From contig UESW01005010.1 in assembly GCA_900491605.1 (NCBI GenBank), positions 369,768 through 433,767 of the forward strand: 64,000 nucleotides of DNA, in the 5' to 3' direction. Source of the stretch: Calamus simplicifolius. Its lineage: Eukaryota > Streptophyta > Magnoliopsida > Arecales > Arecaceae. Of this stretch, positions 1-11,289 are shown in pieces (position 1 is the first letter of the stretch; the number at the start of each line of letters is the position of its first letter). The position numbers were made by a program, and so were the translations under genes. A model generated the notes under the pieces. It did not search any database, had not been told where the DNA came from, and saw only the letters and a program-made list of their open reading frames with translations.

Positions 1-105
1 AATCTTCACTATCTTCATTTGTATTTCAGCTCCCACTAAAATTATATTTTATGTATTCAATTTAGTTCAATTAATTTTAAAACTTTTAGATTCTAAATAT
101 TATAT
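1..105 (-). mobile_element. RTE-type LINE fragment R1 (cut by window start)
   Basis: This matches the 5' end of the RTE fragments R2 and R3, from the 'aatcttcact' motif to the 'attctaaatattatat' junction. It is on the - strand, and the rest lies left of the window. It shows that the higher-order array of the first 11 kb continues upstream. It contains no usable coding sequence. Confidence 0.7.
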
Positions 106-904
106 ATATAGGGGCCAAATATCTATATAGGGGCCAAATCATTGAAGGGTCTCTATGCCTTTAAATATGTATCATTATGCAAAAAAGAAAGATATGCCCT
201 TCTTTTGCAAAATCAATAATTAAGTGGATTTTTTTCCTTGCAGAATCCTGATCTATTGAATTTGCAGTGTGCATCTTGTTTGCTGACTGCTTGTTTGTCT
301 TACTCTAACTGGCATGGCAAATTTGGATGGCTTGCTATTTTGCAGGCAACCATTGCAGCCTGTTAGGGACCCTTCTCTATGTATGAAAATGGCAAATCTG
401 AGCCTCCGCTTCTAAACTTGACATTCTTTTGTTAACTTTTTGTCCTTTACTTCTGTTGTTTCAGTACTATGATGTGAGTCTCTCTCCCTTCCCTCTTTAT
501 CCAAGATGAGTTCCTGTTCATTCCCTCATTTTTCTTTCCATTTATGCGTAGTTTTTCCAATTCCTTGCTTTTATTTTCATTTGTTACCAAAAGTTTTAAA
601 GACTTTTACATGGGCTTGGGACCGGCTTGGCGGAGTTAAAATTTACGCTGGCTGTCACACTACTTTTCTTCTGCTGCTTTATTTATTCTTTTATTTTTAC
701 TCCTTTTCCTTCCACCTCTTATCTGTGATTAGAGGCTGTGATGATTTGCCCTTGTATCTCCTTTATAGTTCAAGCGCTGAAAAAGCTAAAATATACTTTT
801 CATCCTCAAGCATTCACTCAAAATTTAGTTTGGTCCTCAAATGCTGAAATTGTATCCTCGGATCTGCAAGAAATCCTTGTCATGAAGTGACAATACAAAG
901 GCAA
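106..904 (+). repeat. Backbone unit A, copy 1 (modules e and d)
   Basis: This unit begins with the repeated 'ggggccaaat' motif and then holds module e, whose exon-like piece near 270-365 follows a TTTGCAG acceptor-like site. A segment unique to A units starts 'ctctctcccttccctcttta' at about 479. The unit ends in module d at 732-890. It is over 90% alike by eye to the A units at 3988, 6351 and 10819. The A-specific segment also resembles 53320-53420, directly after the GC-rich patch, so A units seem to include the start of the ancestral intron 1. Open stretches are short and interrupted; I see no functional gene. Confidence 0.7.
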
Positions 905-912
905 GCTCTCTT

Positions 913-953
<41 letters not shown>

Positions 954-1000
954 CTACCTATATATGTATGTATGTATATGTATGTATGTATGTATTTGAA
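905..1000. repeat. Compound microsatellite (CT)n-(ATCT)n-(ATGT)n
   Basis: A run of CT dinucleotides passes into ATCT and then ATGT tetranucleotides. It lies directly after module d ('gacaatacaaagg'), the place where other d modules also carry a microsatellite. Confidence 0.95.
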
Positions 1001-2258
1001 TACACACATTTTGCCTAGCTCTAATTGGCATTGCAAAATTTGGATGGCTTGCTATTTTGCAGGCAACCATTGCAGCCTTTAGGGACCATTCTCAATGTAT
1101 GAAAATGGGCAAATCTGAGCCTCAGCTTATACACTTGATGTTCTTTTGTTAACTTTGTGTTCTTGTCTTCTGTTGTTTCAGTACTATGATTTTTTTTTCT
1201 TTTTTCGTCCTCTTCGAATTTATGCTTGTTGCTATTCCTATTTTCCGTTTCTTATAATATATTATTCTTGAATATGCAGACTACATAATTTGTTACATTA
1301 TGTTCAGTGCACGATAATTTGTTATATTTTTTTGTTATTTGAGATTTTTTTTTCCTTTTTAGATTCAGTCTCAAGGTAAAGAATCTTTTGGTGCTTTTTC
1401 TTTTTTTACTTTCCCCTCCTCCCTTGGCCTCCAATGTGTGATCATTTCTGTGGCTTCGGAGCTGGAGAGGCATAATTTGTCATTGAACATGCATAATTTG
1501 TCCAGCATCTTCCTTGCCTCTATTAATGTGGTTGTGGAGTTGGGTGTTAGAAAATTGGGCATGTTATGTAAGTTTATGTTTTGTCCAGCACAATAAACAG
1601 TCTGTATGTGAGCAGCTCGAGTTTGACTGGGAATTAAATAAATGAGCCAAGCATTTGCTAGGCCTGGCTCACTTGCAGCTAACTTTTTGGCACCCCAAAC
1701 CGTTAGACCATTTCTGTTCCTTATTTCTGCAGCATGGCAAAGCTCAGATATGGAATCCTGGCTTTGTTGTTTTGAGGCTTGGATAAATCAGGCTCCTCTT
1801 TAGTAAGGATTTTGGTGTTCTTATATATTTGTTTAACCCTCTCAATTGTTATCTTTTACTTTCTTTACTTTGTATATGCACAAAACCATGTTGATGGACA
1901 CGTGTTTTGTAACTTCTAGAGCTTTCATAGTTGATGTCATATTGATTTTTTGAGGAGATATATATTTTAAACTTCCTTTATTTTGGCAAGGCTTTTTATT
2001 GGTATGTAAATTCTTAAATCACTTGTGCTGCGAAGGGTTTTCTCCTTTTACCAGCCCGTTGGTTCCCCAACTTTTTCAGTGTCACACTTCTTTCCTTCTA
2101 CTGCTTCATTAACTTCTTTATTTTTGCTCCTTTTCCTTCCTCCTCTTATCTGTGATTACAGGCTTTGATGATTTGCCCTTTTATCTCCTTTATGCTTCAC
2201 ATGCTGAAATTGTATGCTTGCATCTACAAGAAATCCTTATCTTGAAGTGGCAATACAG

Positions 2259-2262
<4 letters not shown>
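1001..2262 (+). repeat. Backbone unit B, copy 1 (modules e, H, b, c, d)
   Basis: The modules run in order. Module e is at about 1020-1150. Module H at 1440-1567 reads LSSIFLASINVVVELG and ends in a TATGTAAGT donor-like site. Module b at 1733-1806 follows a tttctgcag acceptor and reads AWQSSDMESWLCC up to a GTAAGG donor. Module c is at 2030-2150 and module d at 2151-2260. The unit is nearly identical to 7229-8448. Acceptor and donor-like signals persist but the reading frames of successive modules do not join into a long protein here. Confidence 0.65.
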
Positions 2263-2293
<31 letters not shown>

Positions 2294-2340
2294 GTATTTG
2301 TAAGCATACATACATACATGCATGCATACATACATATTAT
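2263..2340. repeat. Microsatellite (CT)n with CATA-rich tail
   Basis: A CT run is followed by catacatacatgcatg-type repeats directly after module d, the same slot as in the other units. Confidence 0.9.
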
Positions 2341-3245
2341 CCATATCGGGGCCAAATCACTAAGGGACCTCTAAATATGAATCATTCTGTTCTCTTGCAA
2401 AATCAATAGTTAAGTTGATTTTTTTACGCTGCAAAATCTGCATCTACTGAATTTACAGTTTTGCTTGCTGACTACTAGTTTACCTTATTCTAACTGGCAT
2501 GGCAAATTTAGATGGCTTGCTATTTTGCAGGCAACCATTGCAGCCTGTTAGGCACCATTGCTGACTACTTGTAGGCAACCATTGCTGACTACTAGTTTGC
2601 CTCGTTTATTCGCTGAATCCTCGCAATTGATATCTCTTATTTTCTTTGTTTGTATATGCGCAAAACTGTATTTATGGTGGCATGTTCTGTAACTTGTAAA
2701 GTTTTCAGAGTTGATATCATATTGCTTTTTTTTTTTGAGGAGTTGTATATTTTTAAACTTCCTTTATTCTGTTGAGTCTTTTTTAGTATGCAAATTCTTA
2801 TTATCATTTTTGCTGAGAAGGGTTTTCTTCTTTTTCCAGCCACTGCAGCCCCCAACTTCTTCACTGTCACACTTCTTTCTTTCTTCTGCTTTGTGTATTC
2901 TTTTGTTTTTGCTCATTGGTATGTAAATTCTTATATCATTTTTGCTGAGAAGGGTTTTCTCCCTTTTCCGGCCAACAAGGCCCCCAAATCCTTCATTGTC
3001 AAACTTCTTTTGTTCTGCCCATTCATTTAATTTTTTTATTTTTGTTCCTTTTCTTTCCTCTTGTCTGTGATTAGAGGCTGTGATGATTTGCCCTTCTATC
3101 TCCTTTACGCTGCAAATGCTGAAATTGTATGCTTGGATCTGCAAGAAATCCTTGTCTTGAAGTAACAATACGAAGGCTCTCTCTCTCTCTCTCTCCCTCC
3201 TCACATATGTATTTGCAAGCATGCATACGTATGTACGTACATATT
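2341..3245 (+). repeat. Backbone unit C, copy 1
   Basis: Module e is followed by a short local duplication of 'gcaaccattgctgactact' near 2520-2600. Then come a module b/c segment holding two tandem c modules ('tttttgctgagaagggtttt' near 2807 and 2938), module d at 3074-3170 and a CT microsatellite at 3175-3200. It matches 4870-5616 and 8449-9425. No convincing gene. Confidence 0.65.
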
Positions 3246-3987
3246 ATCTATACTCAACTCATCTCATCTAAGCCTTTTCCCAACTATATAGGGTCGGCTA
3301 CATGAATTTGCTTCCTCCACTCTGTTCTATTCAGAACCAAGTCGATATTTAAATTACAAATAATTATATCATTTTTAATTATCGCTCTTCATATTAGTTT
3401 AGGTCTACCTCTACCTATATTCTTACCATGAATTGTTAAAATATTATTCTTTCTAACTGGAGCATCTTAAGGTCTATGTTGTATATGTCCAAACCATCGT
3501 AATCGATTTTCTCTCATTTTATCTTCGATTGGGGCTACTCCTATTATTTCTCTTATATGTTTATTTCTAATTCTATCTTTTAAAGTTTTACCACATATCC
3601 ATCTTAATATACACATTTTTGTTACACTTAATTTATTCAGATGTTTTAATATTACTCAACATTTGTTCCATTTAGCATAACTGGTCTAATAGCAGTTTTA
3701 TATATTTTTTCTTCTAATTTTAGTGGGATGCGTTGATCATACAATACTCGCAAAGCACTCCTCCACTTAATCCATCCTGCTTTAACTTTATGATTCACAT
3801 CTTCACCTTTTTCACCTTCTTGTTGTACAATAAATCCTAAATACCTAAATTTTTCACTCCTTGATATCTCTTGGCTTGCAATCTTCACTTTTCTTCATTT
3901 GTATTTCTGCTTTCACTAAAATTACTTTTCATGTATTCAGTTTTAGTTCAATTAATTTTAAAACCTTTAGATTCTAAATATTATATA
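3246..3987 (-). mobile_element. RTE-type LINE fragment R2, 5'-truncated
   Basis: The - strand encodes the C-terminal end of an RTE reverse transcriptase protein. Residues visible from 3888 downward include RYLGFIVQQEGE, EDVNHKVKAGWIKWRSAL and KTAIRPVMLNG, which are typical of plant RTE elements. After a frameshift the terminal part (KMRENRLRWFGH-like, RGRPKL-like) follows. The 3' end is the usual 'gtcggctacatgaatttgct' tail with TTGAGT-type repeats. AT-rich duplications (attatctata / attatatatt) flank it and fit the target site. The fragment lacks the endonuclease and most of the RT, so it is dead. Confidence 0.85.
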
Positions 3988-4771
3988 TTTAGGGGCCAAA
4001 TATCTAAATAGGGGCCAAATCATTGAAGGGCCTCTAAATATGTATCATTCTGCAAAAAAAAAGATATGCCCTTTTGCAAAATCAATAGTTAAGCAGATTT
4101 TTTTCCTTGCAAAATCCTGATCTATTTAATTTGCAGTGTGCATCTTGTTTGCTGACTGCTTGTTTGTCTTACTCTAACTGGCATGGCAAATTTGGATGGC
4201 TTGCTATTTTGCAGGCAACCATTGCAGCCTGTTAGGGACTCTTCTCCATGTATGAAAATGGCAAATCTGAGCCTCCGCTTCTAAACTTGACATTCTTTTG
4301 CTAACTTTTTGCTGTTTACTTCTGTTGTTTCAGTACTATGATCTGAGTCTCTCTCCCTTCCCTCTTTATCCAAGATGAGTTCCTGTTCATTCGCTCATTT
4401 TTCTTTCCATTTATGCGTAATTTTTCCAATTCCTTGCTTTTATTTTCATTTGTTACCAAAAGTTTTAAAGACTTTTACTTGGTCTTGGAACCGGCCTTGG
4501 CGGAGTTAAAATTTACGCCGGCTGTCACACTACTTTTCTTCTGCTGCTTTGTTCATTCTTTTATTTTTACTCCTTTTCCTTTCTCGTCTTATCTGTGATT
4601 AGAGGCTGTGATGATTTGCCCTTGTATCTCCTTTATAGTTCAAGCGCTGAAAAGGCTAAAATATACTTTTGATCCTCAAACTTTCACTCAAAATTTAGTT
4701 TGGTCCTCAAATGCTGAAATGGTGTCCTCGGATCTGCAAGAAATCATTGTCATGAAGTGACAATACAAAGG

Positions 4772-4774
<3 letters not shown>
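3988..4774 (+). repeat. Backbone unit A, copy 2
   Basis: This is a close copy of 106-904 and 6351-7144, with module e (4110-4230), the A-specific segment (4345-4590) and module d (4600-4760). The short open frames in it are the same as in the other A units and carry stops at equivalent sites. Confidence 0.7.
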
Positions 4775-4831
<57 letters not shown>

Positions 4832-4869
4832 ACCTATATGCATGCATGCGTGCATGCATGTATGTATGT
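4775..4869. repeat. Compound microsatellite (CT)n-(ATCT)n-(ATGC/ATGT)n
   Basis: The CT run of about 50 bases passes into ATCT, then into ATGC and ATGT repeats. It is longer than the equivalent run at 7145, so repeat length has changed since duplication. Confidence 0.95.
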
Positions 4870-5616
4870 ATTTGGATGGCTTGCTATTTTGCAGGCAACC
4901 ATTGCAGCCTGTTAGGGACCATTGCTGACTACTTGTAGGCAACCATTGCTGACTACTAATTTGCCTCATTTATTCGCTGAATCCTCGCAATTGATATCTC
5001 TTATTTTCTTTGTTTGTATATGCGCAAAACTGTATTGATGGTGGCATGTTCTGTAACTTGTAAAGTTTTCAGAGTTGATATCATATTGCTTTTTTTTTTT
5101 TTTGAGGAGTTGTATATTTTTAAACTTCCTTTATTCTGTTGAGTCTTTTTTAGTATGCAAATTCTTATTATCATTTTTGCTTAGAAGGGTTTTCTCCTTA
5201 TTCCAGCCACTGCAGCCCCCAACTTCTTCACTGTCACACTTCTTTCTTTCTTCTGCTTTGTGTATTCTTTTGTTTTTGCTCATTGGTATGTAAATTCTTA
5301 TATCATTTTTGCTGAGAAGGGTTTTCTCCCTTTTCCGGCCAACAAGGCCCCCAAATCCTTCATTGTCAAACTTCTTTTGTTCTGCCCATTCATTTAATTT
5401 TTTTATTTTTGTTCCTTTTCTTTCCTCTTGTCTGTGATTAGAGGCTGTGATGATTTGCCCTTCTATCTCCTTTACGCTGCAAATGCTGAAATTGTATGCT
5501 TGGATCTGCAAGAAATCCTTGTCTTGAAGTAACAATACGAAGGCTCTCTCTCTCTCTCTCCCCTCCTCACATATGTATTTGCAAGCATGCATACGTATGT
5601 ACGTACATATTATCTA
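4870..5616 (+). repeat. Backbone unit C, copy 2
   Basis: It follows unit A directly, whereas copy 1 follows unit B. It carries the same local duplication (gcaaccattgctgactact), tandem c modules, module d at 5442-5535 and a CT microsatellite at 5542-5562. Close to 2510-3245 at about 2,365 bp spacing. Confidence 0.7.
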
Positions 5617-6350
5617 TACTCAACTCATCTCATCTAAGCCTTTTTCCAACTACATGGGGTCGGCTACATGAATTTGCTTCCTCCAATCTGTTCTATTCAG
5701 AACCAAGTCGATATTTAAATTACAAATAATTATATCATTTTAAATTATCGCTCTTCATATTAGTTTAGGTCTACCTCTATCTCTATTCTTACCATGAATT
5801 GTTAAAATATTATTCTTTCTAACTGGAGCATCTTAAGGTCTACGTTGTATATGTCCAAACCATCGTAATCGATTTTCTCTCATTTTATCTTCGATTGGGG
5901 CTACTCCTATTATTTCTCTTATATGTTTATTTCTAATTCTATCTTTTGAAGTTTTACCACATATCCATCTTAACATACGCATTTTTGTTACACTTAATTT
6001 ATTCACATGTTTTAATATTGCTCAACATTCTGTTCCATTTAGCATAACTGGTCTAATAGCAGTTTTATATATTTTTCTTCTAATTTTAGTGGGATGCATT
6101 GATCATACAATACTCGCAAAGCATTCCTCCACTTAATCCATCCTGCTTTAACTTTATGATTCACATCTTCACCTTTTTCACCTTCTTGCTGTACAATAAA
6201 TCCTAAATACCTAAATTTTTCACTCCTTGATATCTCTTGGCTTGCAATCTTCACTTTTCTTCATTTGTATTTCTGCTTTCACTAAAATTACTTTTCATGT
6301 ATTCAGTTTTAGTTCAATTAATCTTAAAACCTTTAGATTCTAAATATTAT
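5617..6350 (-). mobile_element. RTE-type LINE fragment R3
   Basis: This is a near copy of R2 with the same truncation point and 3' tail, so it was copied by segmental duplication and not by a new insertion. The - strand reads RYLGFIVQQEGEKGEDVNHK from about 6254, followed by a frameshift before the RPVML-like segment. Confidence 0.85.
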
Positions 6351-7144
6351 ATATTTAGGGGCCAAATATCTATATAGGGGCCAAATCATTGAAGGGCCTC
6401 TAAATATGTATCATTCTGCAAAAAAAAAAGATATGCCCTTCTTTTGCAAAATCAATAGTTAAGTGGATTTTTTTCCTTGCAGAATCCTGATCTATTTAAT
6501 TTGCAGTGTACATCTTGTTTGCTGACTGCTTGTTTGTCTTACTCTAACTGGCATGGCAAATTTGGATGGCTTGCTATTTTGCAGGCAACCATTGCAGCCT
6601 GTTAGGGACCCTTCTCCATGTATGAAAATGGCAAATCTGAGCCTCTGCTTCTAAACTTGACATTCTTTTGCTAACTTTTTGCTGTTTACTTCTGTTGTTT
6701 CAGTACTATGATCTGAGTCTCTCTCCCTTCCCTCTTTATCCAAGATGAGTTCCTGTTCATTCGCTCATTTTTCTTTCCATTTATGCGTAAATTTTCCAAT
6801 TCCTTGCTTTTATTTTCATTTGTTACCAAAAGTTTTAAAGACTTTTACTTGGTCTTGGAACCGGCCTTGGCGGAGTTAAAATTTACGCTGGCTGTCACAC
6901 TACTTTTCTTCTGCTGCTTTATTCATTCTTTTATTTTTACTCCTTTTCCTTTCTCGTCTTATCTGTGATTAGAGGCTGTGATGATTTGCCCTTGTATCTC
7001 CTTTATAGTTCAAGCGCTGAAAAGGCTAAAATATACTTTTGATCCTCAAACTTTCACTCAAAATTTAGTTTGGTCCTCAAATGCTGAAATTGTGTCCTCG
7101 GATTTGCAAGAAATCATTGTCATGAAGTGACAATACAAAGGCAA
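6351..7144 (+). repeat. Backbone unit A, copy 3
   Basis: Near-identical to 3988-4774 (about 2,369 bp apart), with module e, the A-specific segment and module d at 6972-7130. Nothing coding beyond the shared fragments. Confidence 0.7.
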
Positions 7145-7145
7145 G

Positions 7146-7185
<40 letters not shown>

Positions 7186-7228
7186 CTATCTACCTATATG
7201 CATGCGTGCATGCATGTATGTATGTATT
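7145..7228. repeat. Compound microsatellite (CT)n-(ATCT)n-(ATGT)n
   Basis: Same slot after module d; shorter CT part and longer ATCT part than at 4775. Confidence 0.95.
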
Positions 7229-8448
7229 TGGATGGCTTGCTATTTTGCAGGCAACCATTGCAGCCTGTTAGGGACCATTCTCAATGTATGAAAATGGGCA
7301 AATCTGAGCCTCAGCTTATACACTTGATGTTCTTTTGTTAACTTTGTGTTCTTGTCTTCTGTTGTTTCCGTACTATGAATTTTTTCTTTTTTCCTCCTCT
7401 TCGAATTCATGCTTGTTGCTATTCCCATTTTCCCTTTCTTATAATATATTATTCTTGAATATGCAGACTACATAATTTGTTACATTATGTTAAGTGCACG
7501 ATAATTTGTTATATTTTTTTGTTATTTGAGATTTTTTTTCCTTTTTAGATTCAGTCTCAAGGTAAAGAATCTTTTGGTGCTTTTTTCTTTTTCCTTTCCC
7601 CTCCTCCCTTGGCCTCCAATGTGTTCATATTTCTGTGGCTTCGGAACTGGAGAGGCATAATTTGTCATTGAACATGCATAATTTGTCCAGCATCTTCCTT
7701 GCCTCTATTAATGTGGTTGTGGAGTTGGGTGTTAGAAAATTGGGCATGTTATGTAAGTTTATGTTTTGTCCAGCACAATAAACAGTCTGTATGTGAGCAG
7801 CTCGAGTTTGACTGGGAATTAAATAAATGAGCCAAGCATTCGCTAGGCCTGGCTCACTTGCAGCTAACTTTTTTGCACCCCAAACCGTTAGACCATTTCT
7901 GTTCCTTTTTTCTGCAGCATGGCAAAGCTCAGATATGGAATCCTAGCTTTGTTGTTTTGAGGCTTGGATAAATCAGGCCCCTCTTTAGTAAGGATTTTGG
8001 TGTTCTTATATATTTGTTTAACCCTCTTAATTGTTATCTTTTACTTTCTTTACTTTTTATATGCGCAAAACCATGTTGATGGACACGTGTTCTGTAACTT
8101 CTAGAGTTTTCATAGTTGATGTCATATTGATTTTTTGAGGAGATATATATTTTAAACTTCCTTTATTTTGGCAAGCCTTTTTATTGGTATGTAAATTCTT
8201 AAATCACTTGTGCTGCAAAGGGTTTTCTCCTTTTACCAGCCCGTAGGTTCCCGAACTTATTCAGTGTCACACTTCTTTCCTTCTACTGCTTCATTCACTT
8301 CTTTATTTTTGCTCCTTTTCCTTCCTCCTCTTATCTGTGATTACAGGCCTTGATGATTTGCCCTTTTATCTCCTTTATGCTTCACATGCTGAAATTGTAT
8401 GCTTGCATCTACAAGAAATCCTTATCTTGAAGTGACAATACAGAGGCT
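7229..8448 (+). repeat. Backbone unit B, copy 2
   Basis: Close copy of 1045-2262: module e, module H (about 7680-7750), module b after the tctgcag acceptor (7915-7990), module c and module d (8346-8440, with 'ccttgatgatttgccc' as in B1). The shared small changes show B1 and B2 are sister copies. Confidence 0.7.
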
Positions 8449-9425
8449 CTCTCTCTCTCTCTCTCTCTACATATGTATTTGTAAGTATGCATACGTACAT
8501 ACATATTATCCATATTGGGGCCAAATCACTAAGGGACCTCTAAATTTGAATCATTCTGTTCTCTTGCAAAATCAATAGTTAAGTTTATTTTTTTAGGCTG
8601 CAAAATCTGCATCTACTGAATTTACAGTTTTGCTTGCTGACTACTAGTTTGCCTTATTCTAACTGGCATGGCAAATTTAGATGGCTTGCTATTTTGCAGG
8701 CAACCATTGCAGCCTGTTAGGGACCATTGCTGACTACTTGTAGGCAACCATTGCTGACTACTAGTTTGCCTTATTTATTAGCTGAATCCTCGCGATTGAT
8801 ATCTCTTATTTTCTTTGTTTGTATATGCGCAAAACTGTATTGATGGCGGCATGTTCTGTAACTTATAAAGTTTTCAGAGTTGATATCATATTGATTTTTT
8901 TGAGGAGTTGTATATTTTGAACTTCCTTTATTCTGTTGAGGCTTTTTTAATATGCAAATTCTTATTATCATTTTTGCTGAGAAGGGTTTTCTCCTTATTG
9001 CAGCCACTGCGGCCCCCAACTTCTTCACTGTCACACTTCTTTCTTTCTTCTGCTTTGTGTATTCTTTTGTTTTTGCTCATTGGTATGTAAATTCTTATAT
9101 CATTTTTGCTGAGAAGGGTTTTCTCCCTTTTCCAGCCAACAAGGCCCCCAAATCCTTCACTGTCACACTTCTTTTGTTCTGCCCCTTCATTTATTTTTTT
9201 TTTATTTTTGTTCCTTTTCTTTCCTCTTGTCTGTGATGGCTGTGATGATTTGCCCTTCTATCTCCTTTACGCTGCAAATGCTGAAATTGTATGCTTGGAT
9301 CTGCAAGAAATCCTTGTCTTGAAGTGACAATACGAAGGCTCTCTCTTTCTCTCTCTCTCTCTGCCTCCCCCCACCTCTCCACATATGTTTTTGCAAGCAT
9401 GCATACGTATGTATGTACATATTAT
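8449..9425 (+). repeat. Backbone unit C, copy 3, with two CT microsatellites
   Basis: It contains a CT run at 8449-8470, module e at 8560-8720, the tandem c modules (8968 and 9100), module d at 9235-9335 and a second CT run at 9338-9365. It matches 2290-3245. No gene of its own. Confidence 0.65.
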
Positions 9426-9532
9426 CTATACTCAACTCAACTTATCTAAGCCTTTTTCCCAGCTACATGGGGTCGGCTACTTGAATCTGCTTCCTTCACT
9501 CTGCTCTATTCAGGACCAAGTTGACATTTAGG

Positions 9533-10173
9533 GGGCGTTTGGTAATAGATAATCTATTCAGATTACTGGTAATTTAAATGGGGTCCATCAGATAACTATG
9601 TTTGGTACATGTTTTGAATGGCAATCTATTTTGTAGTTGTAATCCAGATTATCTCAGGAAGGGATGGTTATCCACATTATCAGAGATGTGATAATCTGAT
9701 AATTTATTTTTTGACAAAATTATTCTTTTTTCTTTTGATCGCTATGTACTCGTATCCTTCTCTACCGACCTCGCTGGAACTTCCATGTTGAAGATCCCGA
9801 GCCACACTCTCTTCCGTGGAGTTAGACCATGGATCTTCGCAGCCCAGCGGCCCCACGTGGGCATGTTGCGAAACTTCTTTCGATCAATGACCTCCAGCAT
9901 CTTCACCGATCGCTGTGATTATCATTTATAAATATAATTTTTTTTAAAATCAAATATAATAATATATAAATTTTTAATAAATTTAATTTAGGGATATTTT
10001 GAGAATTTGATGTTATATGACTGGTAATTTGTTTGTCCATACCAAACATAGTAATCAATATTACTGTTTCCTTACTTGTGTATACCAAACACAGTAATTA
10101 ACATTACTGGTAATTTATCTTATAGGTAATCCACATTACCATTTAGGATTACTGGCGATGCACCAAATGCAAC
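9533..10173. mobile_element. PIF/Harbinger-type MITE inserted in R4 (carries an ERF fragment)
   Basis: The left end GGGGGCGTTTGGT and the inverted right end (GGTTGCATTTGGT) are terminal inverted repeats. TTA flanks both sides, and removing the element restores the RTE sequence 'catttaaattataa' (consensus cattcaaattacaa). A 3 bp TTA duplication with this type of end is characteristic of PIF/Harbinger (Tourist-like) elements. The arms are AT-rich with 'ggtaat'-type internal repeats. The centre, 9735-9918, has a very different, GC-rich composition and is described separately. Confidence 0.8.
9742..9918 (-). pseudogene. Captured AP2/ERF DNA-binding domain fragment
   Basis: The - strand has an open frame of 58 codons, with its first ATG at 9900. 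It contains FRNMPTWGRWAAKIHG and RKRVWLGIFNMEVPARS. The ERF/AP2 domain has the same order: YRGVRQRPWGKWAAEI, then RVWLGTFDTAEEAARA. The matching W-G-x-W-A-A-x-I and R-V-W-L-G-x-F core residues make this a domain fragment of an ethylene-response-factor type transcription factor. The RGVRQR strand is degenerate, the AYD helix end is lost and no rest of a gene is present. It sits inside the MITE at 9533-10173, so I infer gene-fragment capture. Similarity was judged by eye. Confidence 0.7.
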
Positions 10174-10818
10174 CTTAAATTATAAATAATATATCTTTTT
10201 TAATTATTTCTGTCCATGTTAGTTTAGGTCTACCTCTACTTCTATCCTTACCATGAATTGTTAAAAGATCGCTCTTTCTAACTGAAGCGTCTAAAGGTTT
10301 ACGTTGTATATGTCCAAACCACCGTAATCAATTTTTTCTCATTTTATCTTCAATTGGGGCTACTCCTATCATTTCTCTTATATATTTATTTTTAATTCTA
10401 TCTTTTAAAGTTTTACCACATATCTATCTTAACATATGCATTTTTGTTACACTTAATCTATTCACATGTTTCAATATTGCCCAACACCCTATTCCATTTA
10501 GCATAATTGGTCTAATAACAGTTTTATAGAATTTTTTTTTCAATTTTAATGGGATGTGCCGATCATACAATACTCCTGAAGCACTTTTTAACTTAATTCA
10601 TCTTGCTTTAACTTTATGATTCACATCTTCACCTATTTCATCTTCTTGCTAGATAATAAATCCTAAATACCTAAATTTTTTACTCCTTGATATTTCTTGG
10701 CTTGTAATCTTCACTGTTTCTTCATTTGTATTTCTGTTTCCACTAAAATTACATTTCATGTATTCAATTTTAGTTCTATTAATCCTAAAACCTTTAGATT
10801 CTAAATATTATATATATA

Positions 10819-11289
10819 GGGGCCAAATCATTGAAGGGCCTCTAAATATGTATCATTCTGCCAAAAAGAAAGATATGCCCTTCTTTTGCAAAATCAATAG
10901 TTAAGTGGATTTTTTTCCTTGCAGAATCCTGATCTATTGAATTTGCCGTGTGCATCTTGCTTGCTGACTGTTTGTTTGCCTTACTCTAACTGGTATGGCA
11001 AATTTGGATGGCTTGCTATTTTGCAGGCAACCTTTGCTGCCTGTTAGGGATCCTTCTCTATGTATGAAAATGGCAAATCTGAGCCTCCACTTCTAAACTT
11101 GACATTCTTTTGTTAACTTTTTGTTCTTTACTTCTGTTGTTTCAGTACTATGATCTGAGTCTCTCTCCCTTCCCTTTTTATCCATGATGAGTTCCTGTTC
11201 ATTCGCTCATTTTTCTTTCCATTTATGCGTAATTTTTCCAATTCCTTGCTTTTATTTTCATTTCTTACCAAAAGTTTTAAAGACTTTTA
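10819..11289 (+). repeat. Backbone unit A, copy 4, passing into spacer S1
   Basis: It starts like the other A units and has module e at 10920-11060 and the A-specific segment to about 11289. Where other A units run into module d, this one continues as 'agcaatttgagaaaacaag', the sequence that follows the equivalent segment at 53430. This copy therefore preserves the ancestral order and the other A units are rearranged. Confidence 0.65.

Larger units (their letters stand above)
9426..10818 (-). mobile_element. RTE-type LINE fragment R4, split by a MITE
   Basis: The RTE 3' tail is at 9426-9532 and its remainder at 10174-10818. The two halves join to the same sequence as R2 when the element at 9533-10173 is removed. 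It is more diverged than R2 and R3 and has several extra stops. Confidence 0.85.

Noticed and set aside
732..760. Box C-like GTGATGA and a nearby CTGA in module d, suggesting a C/D snoRNA
   Set aside because: The distance between the boxes is only about 35 nt, there is no terminal stem, and the boxes are not kept in all copies.
506..847. Open frame of 113 codons in unit A (+)
   Set aside because: Phe/Ser/Leu-rich translation of T-rich intron-like DNA; the frame is broken in the sister A units.
2764..3222. Open frame of about 150 codons in unit C (-), repeated at 5131-5592
   Set aside because: It runs antisense through modules c and d and begins in the microsatellite; conservation is explained by recent duplication and it is broken in the third copy.
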